Source of the DNA: Pontibacter ummariensis
Lineage (GTDB): Bacteria > Bacteroidota > Bacteroidia > Cytophagales > Hymenobacteraceae
Reading direction: 5' to 3'
Assembly (NCBI RefSeq): GCF_900188175.1
Contig: NZ_FZOQ01000026.1
Location: 1 to 64,000 of the forward strand
DNA: 64,000 bases
Shown here: positions 26,927 through 36,272 of the stretch, one piece after another
How positions within the stretch are numbered: the stretch's first letter is position 1
Layout: each line of letters opens with the position of its first letter
Position numbers and translations under genes: made by a program
Notes under the pieces: generated by a model
The model's database searches: none
Seen by the model: only the letters and a program-made list of their open reading frames with translations
Told to the model about the DNA's origin: nothing

Positions 26927-27446
26927 AGTTATTCAGGTTTGAAAACTTCTTTACCCACAGCATCCACAAAGCAAAAACAGCTGCATAAACTATAACAGTA
27001 AAAGTGTATTTGTGGTTAAAATCAAGAGTCTGATAATAGTAGAGTGAGTTTAATGCGAGGGCCGTCACACGTACCATGTTTAACAGATTTATAGCAAGTA
27101 GCCCTAAGGGTATAAAAATGAGCTTCTTTAAAACTGGGCCAGGGAAAGCAACAACAAACCCAGTAAATAAAGCCATTAGTGTCATACCATTGCAAGGTGG
27201 GCCTATCGAAACAACATCTAATCCATTAATCTGTATCATGGACCCCATCGTTTCGACAGAATGGCCTACGTGGTATGTGTATGTGTGATACCCGAAGACG
27301 CTCAACAGCCAAGCACTTGCATCAGCTATTCGATATGTTAACCAAAGATCAATACTACTAAGCCAAAACTCCCGTATAAAAAACCAGGATAAGTAAAGGC
27401 CGGTTGTATACAGTAGGAATCGAAGTAGTCTTTTTTGGGCTCTCAT
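26904..27446 (-). CDS. Exosortase/archaeosortase family transpeptidase
   Basis: A 180-residue polytopic membrane enzyme. The three conserved catalytic residues of the family are all present: Cys85 in GPPCNGMTLM, Arg126 in LLNMVRVTALAL and His145 in DFNHKYTFT. Exosortases cut a C-terminal tripartite signal (short motif, membrane helix, basic tail) from exported proteins and are thought to attach them to a surface partner. In Gram-negative bacteria they are usually found with exopolysaccharide genes, as here. It is shorter than EpsH-type exosortases and similar in size to the short Bacteroidota forms. The likely substrate is encoded about 0.5 kb upstream on the same strand, and a membrane protein overlaps its 3' end. 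Confidence 0.9.
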   Translation of the reverse strand: MRAQKRLLRFLLYTTGLYLSWFFIREFWLSSIDLWLTYRIADASAWLLSVFGYHTYTYHVGHSVETMGSMIQINGLDVVSIGPPCNGMTLMALFTGFVVAFPGPVLKKLIFIPLGLLAINLLNMVRVTALALNSLYYYQTLDFNHKYTFTVIVYAAVFALWMLWVKKFSNLNNYVSPSTV

Positions 27447-27941
27447 AGTAAGACGTTAGAGTTTTTTAATTTTGCTAAGGCTTAGAAGCATCCTAGAGAT
27501 TACTACTGTAGTATCATTCTTGCTTGTATAGTCTGTAACATAGTTGAGAAGTTTTTAAGTACTCTTAGAAGACCTGAACTAAACTTATCAGAAAGGTTCT
27601 TTAAGGATCGTGAAGACACCACATATTGCCTGTATGTAATAGATAATAGGTTAGTGGATTTAATATTTGCCCTCTGCAGCCTTCAGAGCAGGAGAAGAGC
27701 TTGATATGGGTAGTGTAGATTAAGCTAGCCTTATCACCCCCTCCTCCTTACCTGTTCCTAGACTAAATAATCCAATCTGCCCTGTTACTTAAAAGCTTAA
27801 GTGCTGGTCTGAATTAGGACGGGTAGTATACAACTGCTTTGATGAATCATAGAGAGAACTCTTGAGACATTAGTCCCTTTAACTAGAGGACGTGGAGACT
27901 GCTTTCCTTGTAATATGTGATATATGCCTAGCACATGTTAC
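27447..27941. other. Intergenic region between the exosortase and its candidate substrate
   Basis: 495 bases of AT-rich sequence without a supportable gene or clear hairpin. It may hold the promoter of the exosortase operon and the end of the small-protein transcript on the minus strand. Confidence 0.5.
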
Positions 27942-28184
27942 TCAGGGTTGTTTACCTTGCCTGTGGTCATTGAGCTTTTTTAGTCCATATGCTGCTCCAG
28001 CAGCAAGAAGAACTCCAATACCACCATCAATTGGAACCCCAGGTACTGTCTTGTTCCGGCCTTTTGCTTCACTGCTTCTACCAGGCCGTTCATTGCTTCT
28101 ACCCTGCGCTGCAAGATCTTCGCCATTAACAAGCAAAAGTAGCCCTGCGATAAGGAATGAATTTCTAAACAAGTCTTTCATCAT
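27942..28184 (-). CDS. Small exported protein with PID-CTERM-like sorting signal (exosortase substrate candidate)
   Basis: An 80-residue protein. Residues 1-27 are a signal peptide (core FLIAGLLLLVNG, ending LAAQG). Residues 28-48 are a hydrophilic Arg/Ser/Gly/Lys-rich spacer. Residues 50-70 read VPIDGGIGVLLAAGAAYGLKK: a PID motif, a short Gly/Ala-rich membrane helix and a Lys pair. This is the arrangement of the PID-CTERM sorting domain known in Bacteroidota, a C-terminal signal of the exosortase type. The mature part would be only about 20-30 residues. The exosortase gene on the same strand 0.5 kb away is the likely processing enzyme. The ATG at 28181 is an equally good start. Confidence 0.85.
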   Translation of the reverse strand: MMKDLFRNSFLIAGLLLLVNGEDLAAQGRSNERPGRSSEAKGRNKTVPGVPIDGGIGVLLAAGAAYGLKKLNDHRQGKQP

Positions 28185-29239
28185 TTTAATAGTTAATTGA
28201 GTTAAGTTTTTAAGGAGTCATATTGTAACAGCACCATTTTAATAATCTTACATTTTCCCCATGTATTAGAAACTAGTCTTTTTCTTATCTACTGTAGGTT
28301 CATGTAAAACAGATCTGTATTCTGAGTGCCAAAAGCGGGGCGGATAGCTATATCACAATTGTTTAGCTGTAATTATAGTAATATTATTGTTTATAGTTGT
28401 ATGATTGAGTGCTGTAGGTATTATACTCTTTGTAAATTTATTAGTTGTTATATAATTGTAAAATTTATGATTTATATCATTTTTATTTCTGTTTAAATTA
28501 AATATGCTAAATATTTATAAGTCTATACTTGAATAATTCGTTGTTATAGGATAAATAAATGATAGCGTAGCCTTGGGAAACTTAATAAGAAGACTATTCG
28601 CCTGGCGCTTTACTTTGTAAGTATTCTTATATGGAGCAAGAAGCAGACAAGACAGGAAGTGTAGCCATAAGTGTGTGAACCTTACTTAACTATATAAATA
28701 GTAAAGTAATATACATTTAAAGCCTCGATACTTTTGGTGTAGTTGCTTTATTAGCATGTATACCTGCTATGTTCTATGACCAGATAGGGCAATTTGTGAG
28801 TGTAGCAGTTCTAAGAACAATATCAGACATAGAGCGTTTATTTCCAAAGCTTTAAAGCTTTGCTCGTCTTGTCGTAAGCACATAAAGTCACTGGAGCCAT
28901 AAACGGGTATTGGAGGTATAGTAAGAGTATGCCCCAACAGAACTTACTAAGCCAAAGAACAAACTACAGCATACTTGGAAACCAGAGGAGAGCAGCGTTT
29001 GATACTATAGCTTTCTTTTATTTTGTTGATTGAATCAAGTTTTGCAACTACAGTATTAATCCTGTCACCAAGTAAAAGTATACGGGTTTACTTGCCTTTG
29101 CCAAGTAGTTGGTTTTTGCATAATATAACTATATATAGAAACTTAAAGGGTGGTTAAATGTGAATAAAATAATTTTTTTTGTTTATTTTTATTGCTAATA
29201 TGCGTACAGTTAATATGCCTTAACAAAACTTCCCCCCTT
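28185..29239. other. 1-kb AT-rich gene-free region before the exopolysaccharide operon
   Basis: This region separates the minus-strand PID-CTERM gene from the plus-strand export operon. It is strongly AT-rich, especially 28370-28560 and 29130-29200, and has stop codons in all frames. It probably carries divergent promoters. Residual coding fragments may exist around 28740-28860, but none could be assigned to a family. Confidence 0.55.
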
Positions 29240-30010
29240 ATGAGAGTTGTAGCTTTTTCCCTTTGCAGTCTATTACTTTTTGCTTCCTGTTCAACAAGTA
29301 ATATCGCTTATCTGAGTGATTTAGAAGATACAGCCGTTTTTGAAGCTGATTTAGCTAGTAGTAAGGAACCTGTAATTCAGCCAGGAGACCTGTTGGGTAT
29401 TACTATGAGCAGCCAAAGCCCTGAGTCAAACGCCTTATTTAATAGCGGTGTTATGTTGACGAGTAGTAACACTAAAAGTATAAATGCAAGTAGTAGTTTA
29501 AATGAGGGCTATCAAGTGGATGATAACGGAAACATAAGTTTCCCTTATATAGGCAAGATTCAATTAGGAGGGTTATCCCAGGAAGAAGCAACTGAAAAAG
29601 TTGCGTCCGTTCTAAGTAAGTATGCGAAGGAGCCTATCGTGAACATTAGAATAACGAATTTTAAGGTAACAGTTATAGGAGAGGTTAACCGCCCATCTGT
29701 AGTGACAGTTCCTGCTGCAAAGGTAAATATCTTAGAAGCATTAGGTTATGCTGGTGATATGACCCCGTTTGGCAAAAGGGAAAGCGTTTTGATAATTAGG
29801 GACACAAATGGTGTCCGAAGCACTGTTAGAGTAAACTTAAACAGCAAAAGCTTACTGAACTCGCCCTACTATTATTTGCAACAGAACGATATCGTTTATG
29901 TAGAGCCAAACAAAGCAAAGGCCTTGCAATCAAGCCCTAGAACATACAATTTGCCTGTCTGGCTTTCATTGGCGTCTTTAGGTGCTTTTATGGTTTCTTT
30001 ATTTCTGTAA
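29240..30010 (+). CDS. Polysaccharide export outer-membrane lipoprotein (Wza/BexD-like)
   Basis: About 256 residues from the ATG at 29240. The frame is open 16 codons further upstream, but this start gives a normal lipoprotein signal (MRVVAFSLCSLLLFASC), with Cys17 as lipid anchor. A polysaccharide export domain follows (IQPGDLLGITM, then EGYQVDDNGNISFPYIG). Next comes an SLBB-type segment (VIGEVNRPSVVTVPAA, then ILEALGYAGDMTPFG). The C-terminal hydrophobic stretch (VWLSLASLGAFMVSLFL) would be the outer-membrane helix. Wza-type proteins form the outer-membrane channel through which exopolysaccharide leaves the cell, together with a Wzc-type inner-membrane partner. That partner is encoded by the next gene, 23 bases downstream. 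Confidence 0.95.
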   Translation: MRVVAFSLCSLLLFASCSTSNIAYLSDLEDTAVFEADLASSKEPVIQPGDLLGITMSSQSPESNALFNSGVMLTSSNTKSINASSSLNEGYQVDDNGNISFPYIGKIQLGGLSQEEATEKVASVLSKYAKEPIVNIRITNFKVTVIGEVNRPSVVTVPAAKVNILEALGYAGDMTPFGKRESVLIIRDTNGVRSTVRVNLNSKSLLNSPYYYLQQNDIVYVEPNKAKALQSSPRTYNLPVWLSLASLGAFMVSLFL

Positions 30011-30033
30011 TTCCTTTAATATCCTAAAAAGAC

Positions 30034-32355
30034 ATGGTAATGATAGATAAAGAGGCGCAAAAGATGGGAAACAGGCAGAACGAGCAGGAAAGCTTTATCG
30101 ATAGTTTCTTCAAGTATGTACGCTACTGGTATTTGTTCTTGTTAGGTCTGCTGATTACAGTGGGTACTGCCTATGTGTACATACAACATGCAACCCCTCT
30201 GTACTTAATTAGTGGAACCTTGCTAATTAAAACAAGTGGGAACGAGGGACAGTTATCAGAGAGTGCGGCGTTCAGCGACTTAAACACTTTTAAGACTAGT
30301 AAAAATTTTGATAATGAAATTGAAGTTCTGAAATCATACCGTTTGATGCGGAGGGTTTTAAGTAAGCTTCCAGTAAATATTAGCTATTATGTTGAAGAAT
30401 CACTTAAAGAAAGAGAGCTGTACGGTAGTGAATTGCCAATTAAAGTTGTTGCACACAGTTTAGATTCCACTGCCTATGGCAGGGAAGTCACGGTATCTTT
30501 TAATGGTGGCAAGAGCTATAACTTGGAGGAAGGTGGTAAGACGTTCAAATTTGAATTTGGTGAGGTGGTAAGAAGGCCATACGGAACATTTACAATATTA
30601 ACATCAGATGCCTTTCCTCAAAAGTCTCCTAAGCAGAAAAAGATTATCGTAGTCTTTGAAAACATAAACACCTTGGCCAAGTATTACAGCGATTGGCTTA
30701 AGGTGGAGCCAATTAATGCAAAGGCAAGCGTTCTAAACATTAGTATTACAGACCCTGTGCCTGAAAGAGGAAGAGACGTTATCAATAAGTTGATGCAGGA
30801 TTACAGGGAAGAAGAGTTAGAGGGGAAAAACCTTATTGCCGCTTCAACCATTAAGCTTATAGATGATCGCTTGAACGGCTTATCAGCAGAACTTATTGAA
30901 ATTGAAAAGGATGTTGAACAATACAAGCGTCAGAACAAGTTAGCGGATGTTGCTAGCCAGTCTAAGGTATATGTAGAAGAATCTAATACATATCAAAAGC
31001 AATTAGCAGAATGGTCAGTACAAATTGATGTCCTTGAGACAATTGAGACGTATATCAGTAACAGCAAGGAAAATAGCTATAGGTTAGTTCCAAGTACGCT
31101 TAGCATTGAAGATCCTACCTTACAGGAACTGATATCCAGGTTTAATGAACTACAACTTGAGCGGGAACGATTGCTCAGAACAACTGAGAAAATAAATCCT
31201 ATTATATTAAGTATCGACCAACAGTTACAGAGTTTACGGGTCAACATTTTAGAGAACATACATAATATAAAAGGCGGACTTGTCTTAACACGCAGAAACC
31301 TGAAGGACAGGACTAACCTGTATGACGCGAAGATTAATAGTGTTCCGTTAGTTGAGCGGGAGTTACAGGAAATTGACAGGCAAAGAGGAATTAAGCAGCA
31401 ATTGTATAAGTATTTACTTGAAAAGCGAGAGGAATCATCCTTGGCTTTAGCTACTTCTGCTCCAAACTCTTTGGTCCTTAGGCCAGCCATCATAGAAGGT
31501 GTTCCAGTTGAGCCAAAGAAACAAACTGTTTTTTTACTGGCTTTTATAGCTGGATTAGGCGTGCCTTTAGCTAGTATTTTCATTAAGAACGCTTTTAACA
31601 GAAAAGTACAGCAGAGAGCTGATGTTGAGAGGGCAACTACAGCTCCGGTACTGGGCGAAGTTTCTTATAATGATACAAAGGATGTGATAGTTGTTTCAGA
31701 ATCCAGCAAAACAGCGATAGCTGAACTCTTCCGGCTCATTAGGACAAACCTGCAGTTTGTAGTACAAGGAGGAGAAAGAAAAGTAATATTAGTTACCTCT
31801 AGCGTAAGTGGCGAAGGGAAGACTTTTTTTAGCTTAAATCTAGGGGCCAGTTTAGCATTGACTGGGAAAAATGTTGTAGTGCTGGATTTTGATCTTCGTA
31901 AGCAAAGCATTTTAGCAGATTTAGGTCTGGCGTGTGAGTTTGGAATCACCGACTACCTTAGCTTCAATACGGTGACTGTTGAAGAGATGCTTAATCAGTC
32001 AGACCAAGTGCCTAACTTATTTATAGTCGGCTCAGGAGCTATTCCAGTTAACCCCGCTGAATTAATGATGAGTAATAGAGTCGAACAGCTGTTCGAGGAG
32101 TTGCAGAAGAAATTCGACTATATTCTGATTGATACAGCTCCCGTTGGACAAGTGTCTGATGCTTTCAGCTTATCTAAATATGTTGACTTAACAGTCTGCT
32201 TGGTTAGGTACAATTATACTCCCAAACATGAAATTGAAAACATCAATGACATACTCTACAATAACAAGTTTAAGCAACCTATGATAGTCTTGAACGGAGC
32301 TAAAAAGTTTAATAGTAATAAGTATGGGTATGGCTACGGGTATGTGAAAAAGTGA
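30034..32355 (+). CDS. Chain-length regulator and tyrosine autokinase (Wzc-like)
   Basis: A 773-residue inner-membrane protein. A Wzz-type N-terminal domain has its first membrane helix at about residues 33-52. A long periplasmic coiled-coil region (about 250-470) follows, then a second helix (about 491-510, TVFLLAFIAGLGVPLASIFI). The cytoplasmic kinase has Walker A SSVSGEGKTFFSL (about 590), Walker A' VVVLDFDLRKQS (about 615) and Walker B ILIDTAPVG (about 698). The C-terminus is Tyr-rich (KYGYGYGYVKK), as in BY-kinases that autophosphorylate to control polymer length. It pairs with the preceding Wza-like lipoprotein. No low-molecular-weight phosphatase (Wzb) gene is seen in the window. An internal start at Met11 is possible. 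Confidence 0.95.
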   Translation: MVMIDKEAQKMGNRQNEQESFIDSFFKYVRYWYLFLLGLLITVGTAYVYIQHATPLYLISGTLLIKTSGNEGQLSESAAFSDLNTFKTSKNFDNEIEVLKSYRLMRRVLSKLPVNISYYVEESLKERELYGSELPIKVVAHSLDSTAYGREVTVSFNGGKSYNLEEGGKTFKFEFGEVVRRPYGTFTILTSDAFPQKSPKQKKIIVVFENINTLAKYYSDWLKVEPINAKASVLNISITDPVPERGRDVINKLMQDYREEELEGKNLIAASTIKLIDDRLNGLSAELIEIEKDVEQYKRQNKLADVASQSKVYVEESNTYQKQLAEWSVQIDVLETIETYISNSKENSYRLVPSTLSIEDPTLQELISRFNELQLERERLLRTTEKINPIILSIDQQLQSLRVNILENIHNIKGGLVLTRRNLKDRTNLYDAKINSVPLVERELQEIDRQRGIKQQLYKYLLEKREESSLALATSAPNSLVLRPAIIEGVPVEPKKQTVFLLAFIAGLGVPLASIFIKNAFNRKVQQRADVERATTAPVLGEVSYNDTKDVIVVSESSKTAIAELFRLIRTNLQFVVQGGERKVILVTSSVSGEGKTFFSLNLGASLALTGKNVVVLDFDLRKQSILADLGLACEFGITDYLSFNTVTVEEMLNQSDQVPNLFIVGSGAIPVNPAELMMSNRVEQLFEELQKKFDYILIDTAPVGQVSDAFSLSKYVDLTVCLVRYNYTPKHEIENINDILYNNKFKQPMIVLNGAKKFNSNKYGYGYGYVKK

Positions 32356-32442
32356 GTCAAAACTCTTTTAGCTAAAAGTTCCTCTTAGTTGCTGTGTCAC
32401 ATTTTTTGAAGTCTAATATAGGCGCTATCAATTCTAATAGTC

Positions 32443-33354
32443 ATGCAAACACAAAGTTCAGAAGAGTCTAACAGCCTGTTTTCGGAGGAAATGATCACCG
32501 TCATGATTTCTACTAAAAATAGATGGCAAGACTTGGAGAAGGCCCTGCTGAGTTTACGGAAGCAGGACCTGAAGCACAAGGTGATAGTAATGGATGATAA
32601 TTCAGATGATGGAACCAGTGAAAACGTTGCGCGTCTTTTCCCAGAAGTTACACTCTACTCTCATCAGGAGTCACGAGGATACATTGTCAGGAGAAATGAG
32701 GCTGTAAGGCTAGCCACCACCCCTTATGTTTTATCAATAGACGATGATTGTACTTTAGAACATCCAGGAATTATAAGCGAAATGGCTGAGTTCTGTCGGG
32801 AGACAAGATGTGCAGCAGTTGCATGGCCTTATATAGATGTAAAAGTTTCCAACTGTGTTCAAAGTGTTTCACCTTCTGAAGGCTTATGGCAAGGTTGTAC
32901 TTTTAAAGGCTGTGCATTTATTGTGGACAGGATCATCTTTCTGAGGTTAAATGGCTTCAGAGAATCCTTTTGCCATCAAGGTGAAGAAGAAGATTTCTGT
33001 ATTAGGCTCTTACAATTTGGGTTTCCAGTACTTCTAGGCAAAGGTCATGCGATCCACCATCATGAGTCTACTAAAAGAAGTTGGGAACGCATGGATTTTT
33101 ATGGGAGCAGAAACTTAATCTTGTTTGCCGTATTCAATGTTCCAGTTATCTTCTTGCCTTTTCAAATTGCTGCCAGCGCTATAAACTGTATCCTATATGG
33201 GTTTAAATTAAAGAGGCCATATCAAAAGACCCGTGGGGTGATTTATGGTATCCTTGATGGTATAAGGCTTTCACAAGTTGAGCGAAAGCCTGTTTCAGTA
33301 AAAAGCTTTGTACGGTACCGAAAGTTGAAAAGTAAGTATCATAAAATTGGATGA
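32443..33354 (+). CDS. Glycosyltransferase family 2
   Basis: A 303-residue GT-A enzyme. ITVMISTKNRWQDL starts the fold. VMDDNSDDGT is the nucleotide-binding loop, and the triad SIDDDCTLEHPG matches the metal site. A GEEEDFCIRL segment near residue 183 provides the acidic catalytic residues. The C-terminal part has a hydrophobic stretch (NLILFAVFNVPVIFLPFQIAA, about 222-242), probably a membrane-associated helix. It lies between the export/kinase pair and the flippase gene, whose start overlaps its stop by 4 bases (ATGA). This indicates translational coupling and a role in repeat-unit assembly. The sugar specificity is unknown. Confidence 0.9.
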   Translation: MQTQSSEESNSLFSEEMITVMISTKNRWQDLEKALLSLRKQDLKHKVIVMDDNSDDGTSENVARLFPEVTLYSHQESRGYIVRRNEAVRLATTPYVLSIDDDCTLEHPGIISEMAEFCRETRCAAVAWPYIDVKVSNCVQSVSPSEGLWQGCTFKGCAFIVDRIIFLRLNGFRESFCHQGEEEDFCIRLLQFGFPVLLGKGHAIHHHESTKRSWERMDFYGSRNLILFAVFNVPVIFLPFQIAASAINCILYGFKLKRPYQKTRGVIYGILDGIRLSQVERKPVSVKSFVRYRKLKSKYHKIG

Positions 33355-34736
33355 GCGAAATGAACTTCAGTAACCCAATTTTAGATCGTCTTGTAAAAGG
33401 AGCCGCCGCTGCCGGGGCAGAGCAGGTATGCAATGTTGTGATTCAGCTAGTTTCTGTTCCTCTTTACTTGTATTGTTGGGGAGTAGATCTATATGGGGAG
33501 TGGATACTGCTTTATACTTTCCCCTCTTATATAGCAGTAAGTGATTTAGGGTTTACAAAAGCTGCAGTTAACTCTATGACGATAAGTGTCGCTGAGAAAA
33601 ACTACATTAAAGCTAATCAGTATTATCATACAACTTTTGTCCTACTGATAGCTTTAGGAGGGATAACTATAACAACCATAATTCTGTGCATGTTGGGGCT
33701 AGAATCCGTAAACCGCTGGTTGAATCTGAATATTATTAGCAACAGAGAGGTTTTTAAAATACTTCTCCTCTTGACAGTATATGTTTCCTTATTCCAACAA
33801 GCAGAGTTACTGCGTGGCATTCTATCTTCATCTGGTAGGTTTGCATTATCAATGTCTCTAGTTGCAGTATATCGCTTCTTTGAGTTTTTAATTATTGTGA
33901 CGTTGTTGTTGCTGGGTTTTGGGCCTGTTGCTGTTTCTGCTTGTTATGTTGCAGTTCAGTTAGTTAAAATTTCACACTTGGCTATACTTATAAAATATAA
34001 GTATAGATGGTTAGAGCTTGGGATTAGCTCTACCCTGGGACATTCCTCTCAACAGGCAGCCAAGGAGATGCTTAAGCCTGCTTTTGCCTTTCTGCTGTTG
34101 CCTATCGGATTTGCAACTCGAACTCAGTTTCCCATTTTTCTAATAGGTACAATTTTGAGTCCTGCGGCAATCGTTGTTTTCTCAACAACTAGAACAATCA
34201 CAAATGTTGGCACTCAAATTATAGGAGTTGTAAATAAAGCAATAACACCTGAGTATGCTTTAGCCTATGGGAGTGGAAATATGAAGCTCGTAAAATTAAT
34301 TCATCATAAATCATGTAACCTTGCTTTTGTCCTGTCTGTATTTTTATCTGCTCTTCTTTTGGTGTTTGGAAAACTAATACTACAGTTTTGGACTCATGGA
34401 GAAGTGCAGCCAAATCAATTGTTGTTCTTTACGTTGTTATTAAGCCTTATTACCAGTTCACTATGGTCTACTAGCTCTTTCTTGTCGTATTCTATAAATC
34501 AACATGCAAAACAGTCAGTGTTATTTTTACTCTCCTGTGTTGTCAGTAGCATGTTTACTTACTTCTTTTTGAAGTACTTTGGTTTAAGTGCTGCGGCAGT
34601 CGGTTTGTTAGTTGGTGATGTGGTAATGATGTATTACACTTTCAAAATAAATAAGAAAATCCTAGATGAAAGTGCTTCAGCTTTTATTGGAAGTATTTTT
34701 AGGTTTCCATCCTTAGCAACATTAAAGAGTCTGTAA
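33351..34736 (+). CDS. Polysaccharide repeat-unit flippase (Wzx-like, MATE/MOP superfamily)
   Basis: A 461-residue protein with 12 or so predicted membrane helices over its whole length and short polar loops. The N-terminal region LYLYCWGVDLYGEWILLYTFPSY and SDLGFTKAAVNS are typical of Wzx/RfbX-type exporters, where a Gly-x-Tyr-Gly-x-Trp pattern follows the first helices. It would turn the undecaprenyl-diphosphate-linked repeat unit from the inner to the periplasmic side of the membrane for polymerisation. Its start overlaps the glycosyltransferase stop by 4 bases. A second Met (residue 4) is an alternative start. The gene is AT-rich like its neighbours. Confidence 0.9.
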   Translation: MSEMNFSNPILDRLVKGAAAAGAEQVCNVVIQLVSVPLYLYCWGVDLYGEWILLYTFPSYIAVSDLGFTKAAVNSMTISVAEKNYIKANQYYHTTFVLLIALGGITITTIILCMLGLESVNRWLNLNIISNREVFKILLLLTVYVSLFQQAELLRGILSSSGRFALSMSLVAVYRFFEFLIIVTLLLLGFGPVAVSACYVAVQLVKISHLAILIKYKYRWLELGISSTLGHSSQQAAKEMLKPAFAFLLLPIGFATRTQFPIFLIGTILSPAAIVVFSTTRTITNVGTQIIGVVNKAITPEYALAYGSGNMKLVKLIHHKSCNLAFVLSVFLSALLLVFGKLILQFWTHGEVQPNQLLFFTLLLSLITSSLWSTSSFLSYSINQHAKQSVLFLLSCVVSSMFTYFFLKYFGLSAAAVGLLVGDVVMMYYTFKINKKILDESASAFIGSIFRFPSLATLKSL

Positions 34737-34967
34737 GAAGTAGAAATGCAACGTTGCAGTTTTCGTTTTAAACTTTTGTCTATTTCTGTTGAAACAGTGT
34801 TGGCCTTAGTTGATTATAGCTTTGATTGTTATTTTTTTAGTTTAAATTATTATTTATATAGTTATATGGAGGCTGGCTTAGAATACACTTTCATTTCTAG
34901 AGATGATTTATCTCTTTAAGAAAGCTTACATGGCACTCATTCTAGTGTTAGTAGTATCTAACAGTGA

Positions 34968-36272
34968 TTGAATTGCTTGTATACCTGCAATTCTTGTTTG
35001 AATAATGTTACAAAGAAAGTGGAGAGGGAGGTAGTATACATAGTTATTGCTATGAACATGGTGGTTTCTGTTATCTTCTTTATGAAAAGGAAGTGCGAAA
35101 TACCTTTTTTCTTAGCATTGTTCAACCTGCTTGTTGAGTATAGAACTATTTCACTTGAATTAGGATATTCTGACTGGGTTAAAATTGATTATGGTATTTA
35201 CTTCGTGTTTAACCTGGAGTACGCATACAAGGTAAGCGAACTTATCCTACTGGGAACATCTGTACTGATTTATAGCTTTATCCTTTTTTATAGAAGCCCG
35301 TCCAGAGTGCGAGGTGATTCTAATAAGGATTTAGGCGATTTCATCCGATCAAACAGTAAACTGATTATAGTAGGGTTGGCTGCATTTACAGTATTTGAAG
35401 TAGTAGTATCAGGTTTGATTAGTCAGAACTACGGTAAGTTTGCTAAACTTGGGATTAGTTCATTTGTTATATTATTCTTTTTGTTATTTGTATTTAATGA
35501 AAATAAGAGTAACACTACTAAACTAATGTTTCTTGTAGTATTTATATGCTTAGCTTATATCACCTATAACCCAAATATTCGTTTTCAGTTCTTAAGTTGG
35601 ATGGTTCCAGTTGGTTATTTTATTGTTCGAACAATTAAACCCCTCCCAAAAGTACTTTTACTTTTTGTAGGTTTATATTTAGTATTACTCGTCTTTTCTG
35701 CCGCTGGTGTACTACGGTACAAGAAAATGGAAGCTTTAACATTCAGCGAATTATATGATTACAGCTTCTATAGAATGAAAATAGCGGAAGATGTTAACTT
35801 CATTGATGGTTTCATGATGCTGCATCAGGTTTTTCCTAAAAAGTTAGATCATACATATGGGATGGACCATATTGGAATATTTTTAAGACCTGTTCCAAGA
35901 GAAGTATGGCCAAACAAACCATTAGCAAGTTGGCTGCAGAGTTATTATGCAAAACATGGTATGAAAGGATTCTGGAATGCGGGCTTTTCCCCAACCTTAT
36001 ATGGCGTTTTTTATAGTGAAATGGGGGTAACAGGCATCTTTTTTTTCAGTGTTTTATGGGCTATCATGCTTACTTATGCTTACAGGCTGACGCAACGTTT
36101 TAACTCTGAGATTCGGGCTATTTTAGTGGGGATTTTACTTGCATCAATGATTCCCATATTTAGGAGTGGTGATTTGCCAGGTGATTTTGCTATTGCACTA
36201 ATGAGTTACTGGCCCTTTCTGCTCTTTATCAGATACTATAATAAGTACTTAATAACAAAAGGTGTTGTATGA
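34968..36272 (+). CDS. Candidate exopolysaccharide polymerase (Wzy-like membrane protein)
   Basis: Up to 434 residues with about ten membrane helices and one long loop (about 235-320) holding several Arg and His residues. This organisation fits Wzy-type O-antigen/exopolysaccharide polymerases, which share little sequence. The segment DHTYGMDHIGIFLRPVPREVWPNKP recalls the loop of oligosaccharide repeat-unit polymerases. The start is uncertain. The ATG at 34968 adds an unusual Cys-containing leader, whereas GTG at 35019 or ATG at 35052 would start nearer the first helix. It lies right after the Wzx-like gene and overlaps the next glycosyltransferase by 4 bases, as expected for a Wzx/Wzy-type locus. 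Confidence 0.83.
   Translation: MNCLYTCNSCLNNVTKKVEREVVYIVIAMNMVVSVIFFMKRKCEIPFFLALFNLLVEYRTISLELGYSDWVKIDYGIYFVFNLEYAYKVSELILLGTSVLIYSFILFYRSPSRVRGDSNKDLGDFIRSNSKLIIVGLAAFTVFEVVVSGLISQNYGKFAKLGISSFVILFFLLFVFNENKSNTTKLMFLVVFICLAYITYNPNIRFQFLSWMVPVGYFIVRTIKPLPKVLLLFVGLYLVLLVFSAAGVLRYKKMEALTFSELYDYSFYRMKIAEDVNFIDGFMMLHQVFPKKLDHTYGMDHIGIFLRPVPREVWPNKPLASWLQSYYAKHGMKGFWNAGFSPTLYGVFYSEMGVTGIFFFSVLWAIMLTYAYRLTQRFNSEIRAILVGILLASMIPIFRSGDLPGDFAIALMSYWPFLLFIRYYNKYLITKGVV

Noticed and set aside
27892..28200. A 102-codon plus-strand frame over the PID-CTERM gene
   Set aside because: The minus-strand product has a signal peptide, a sorting signal and a matching exosortase; the plus-strand frame has nothing recognisable.
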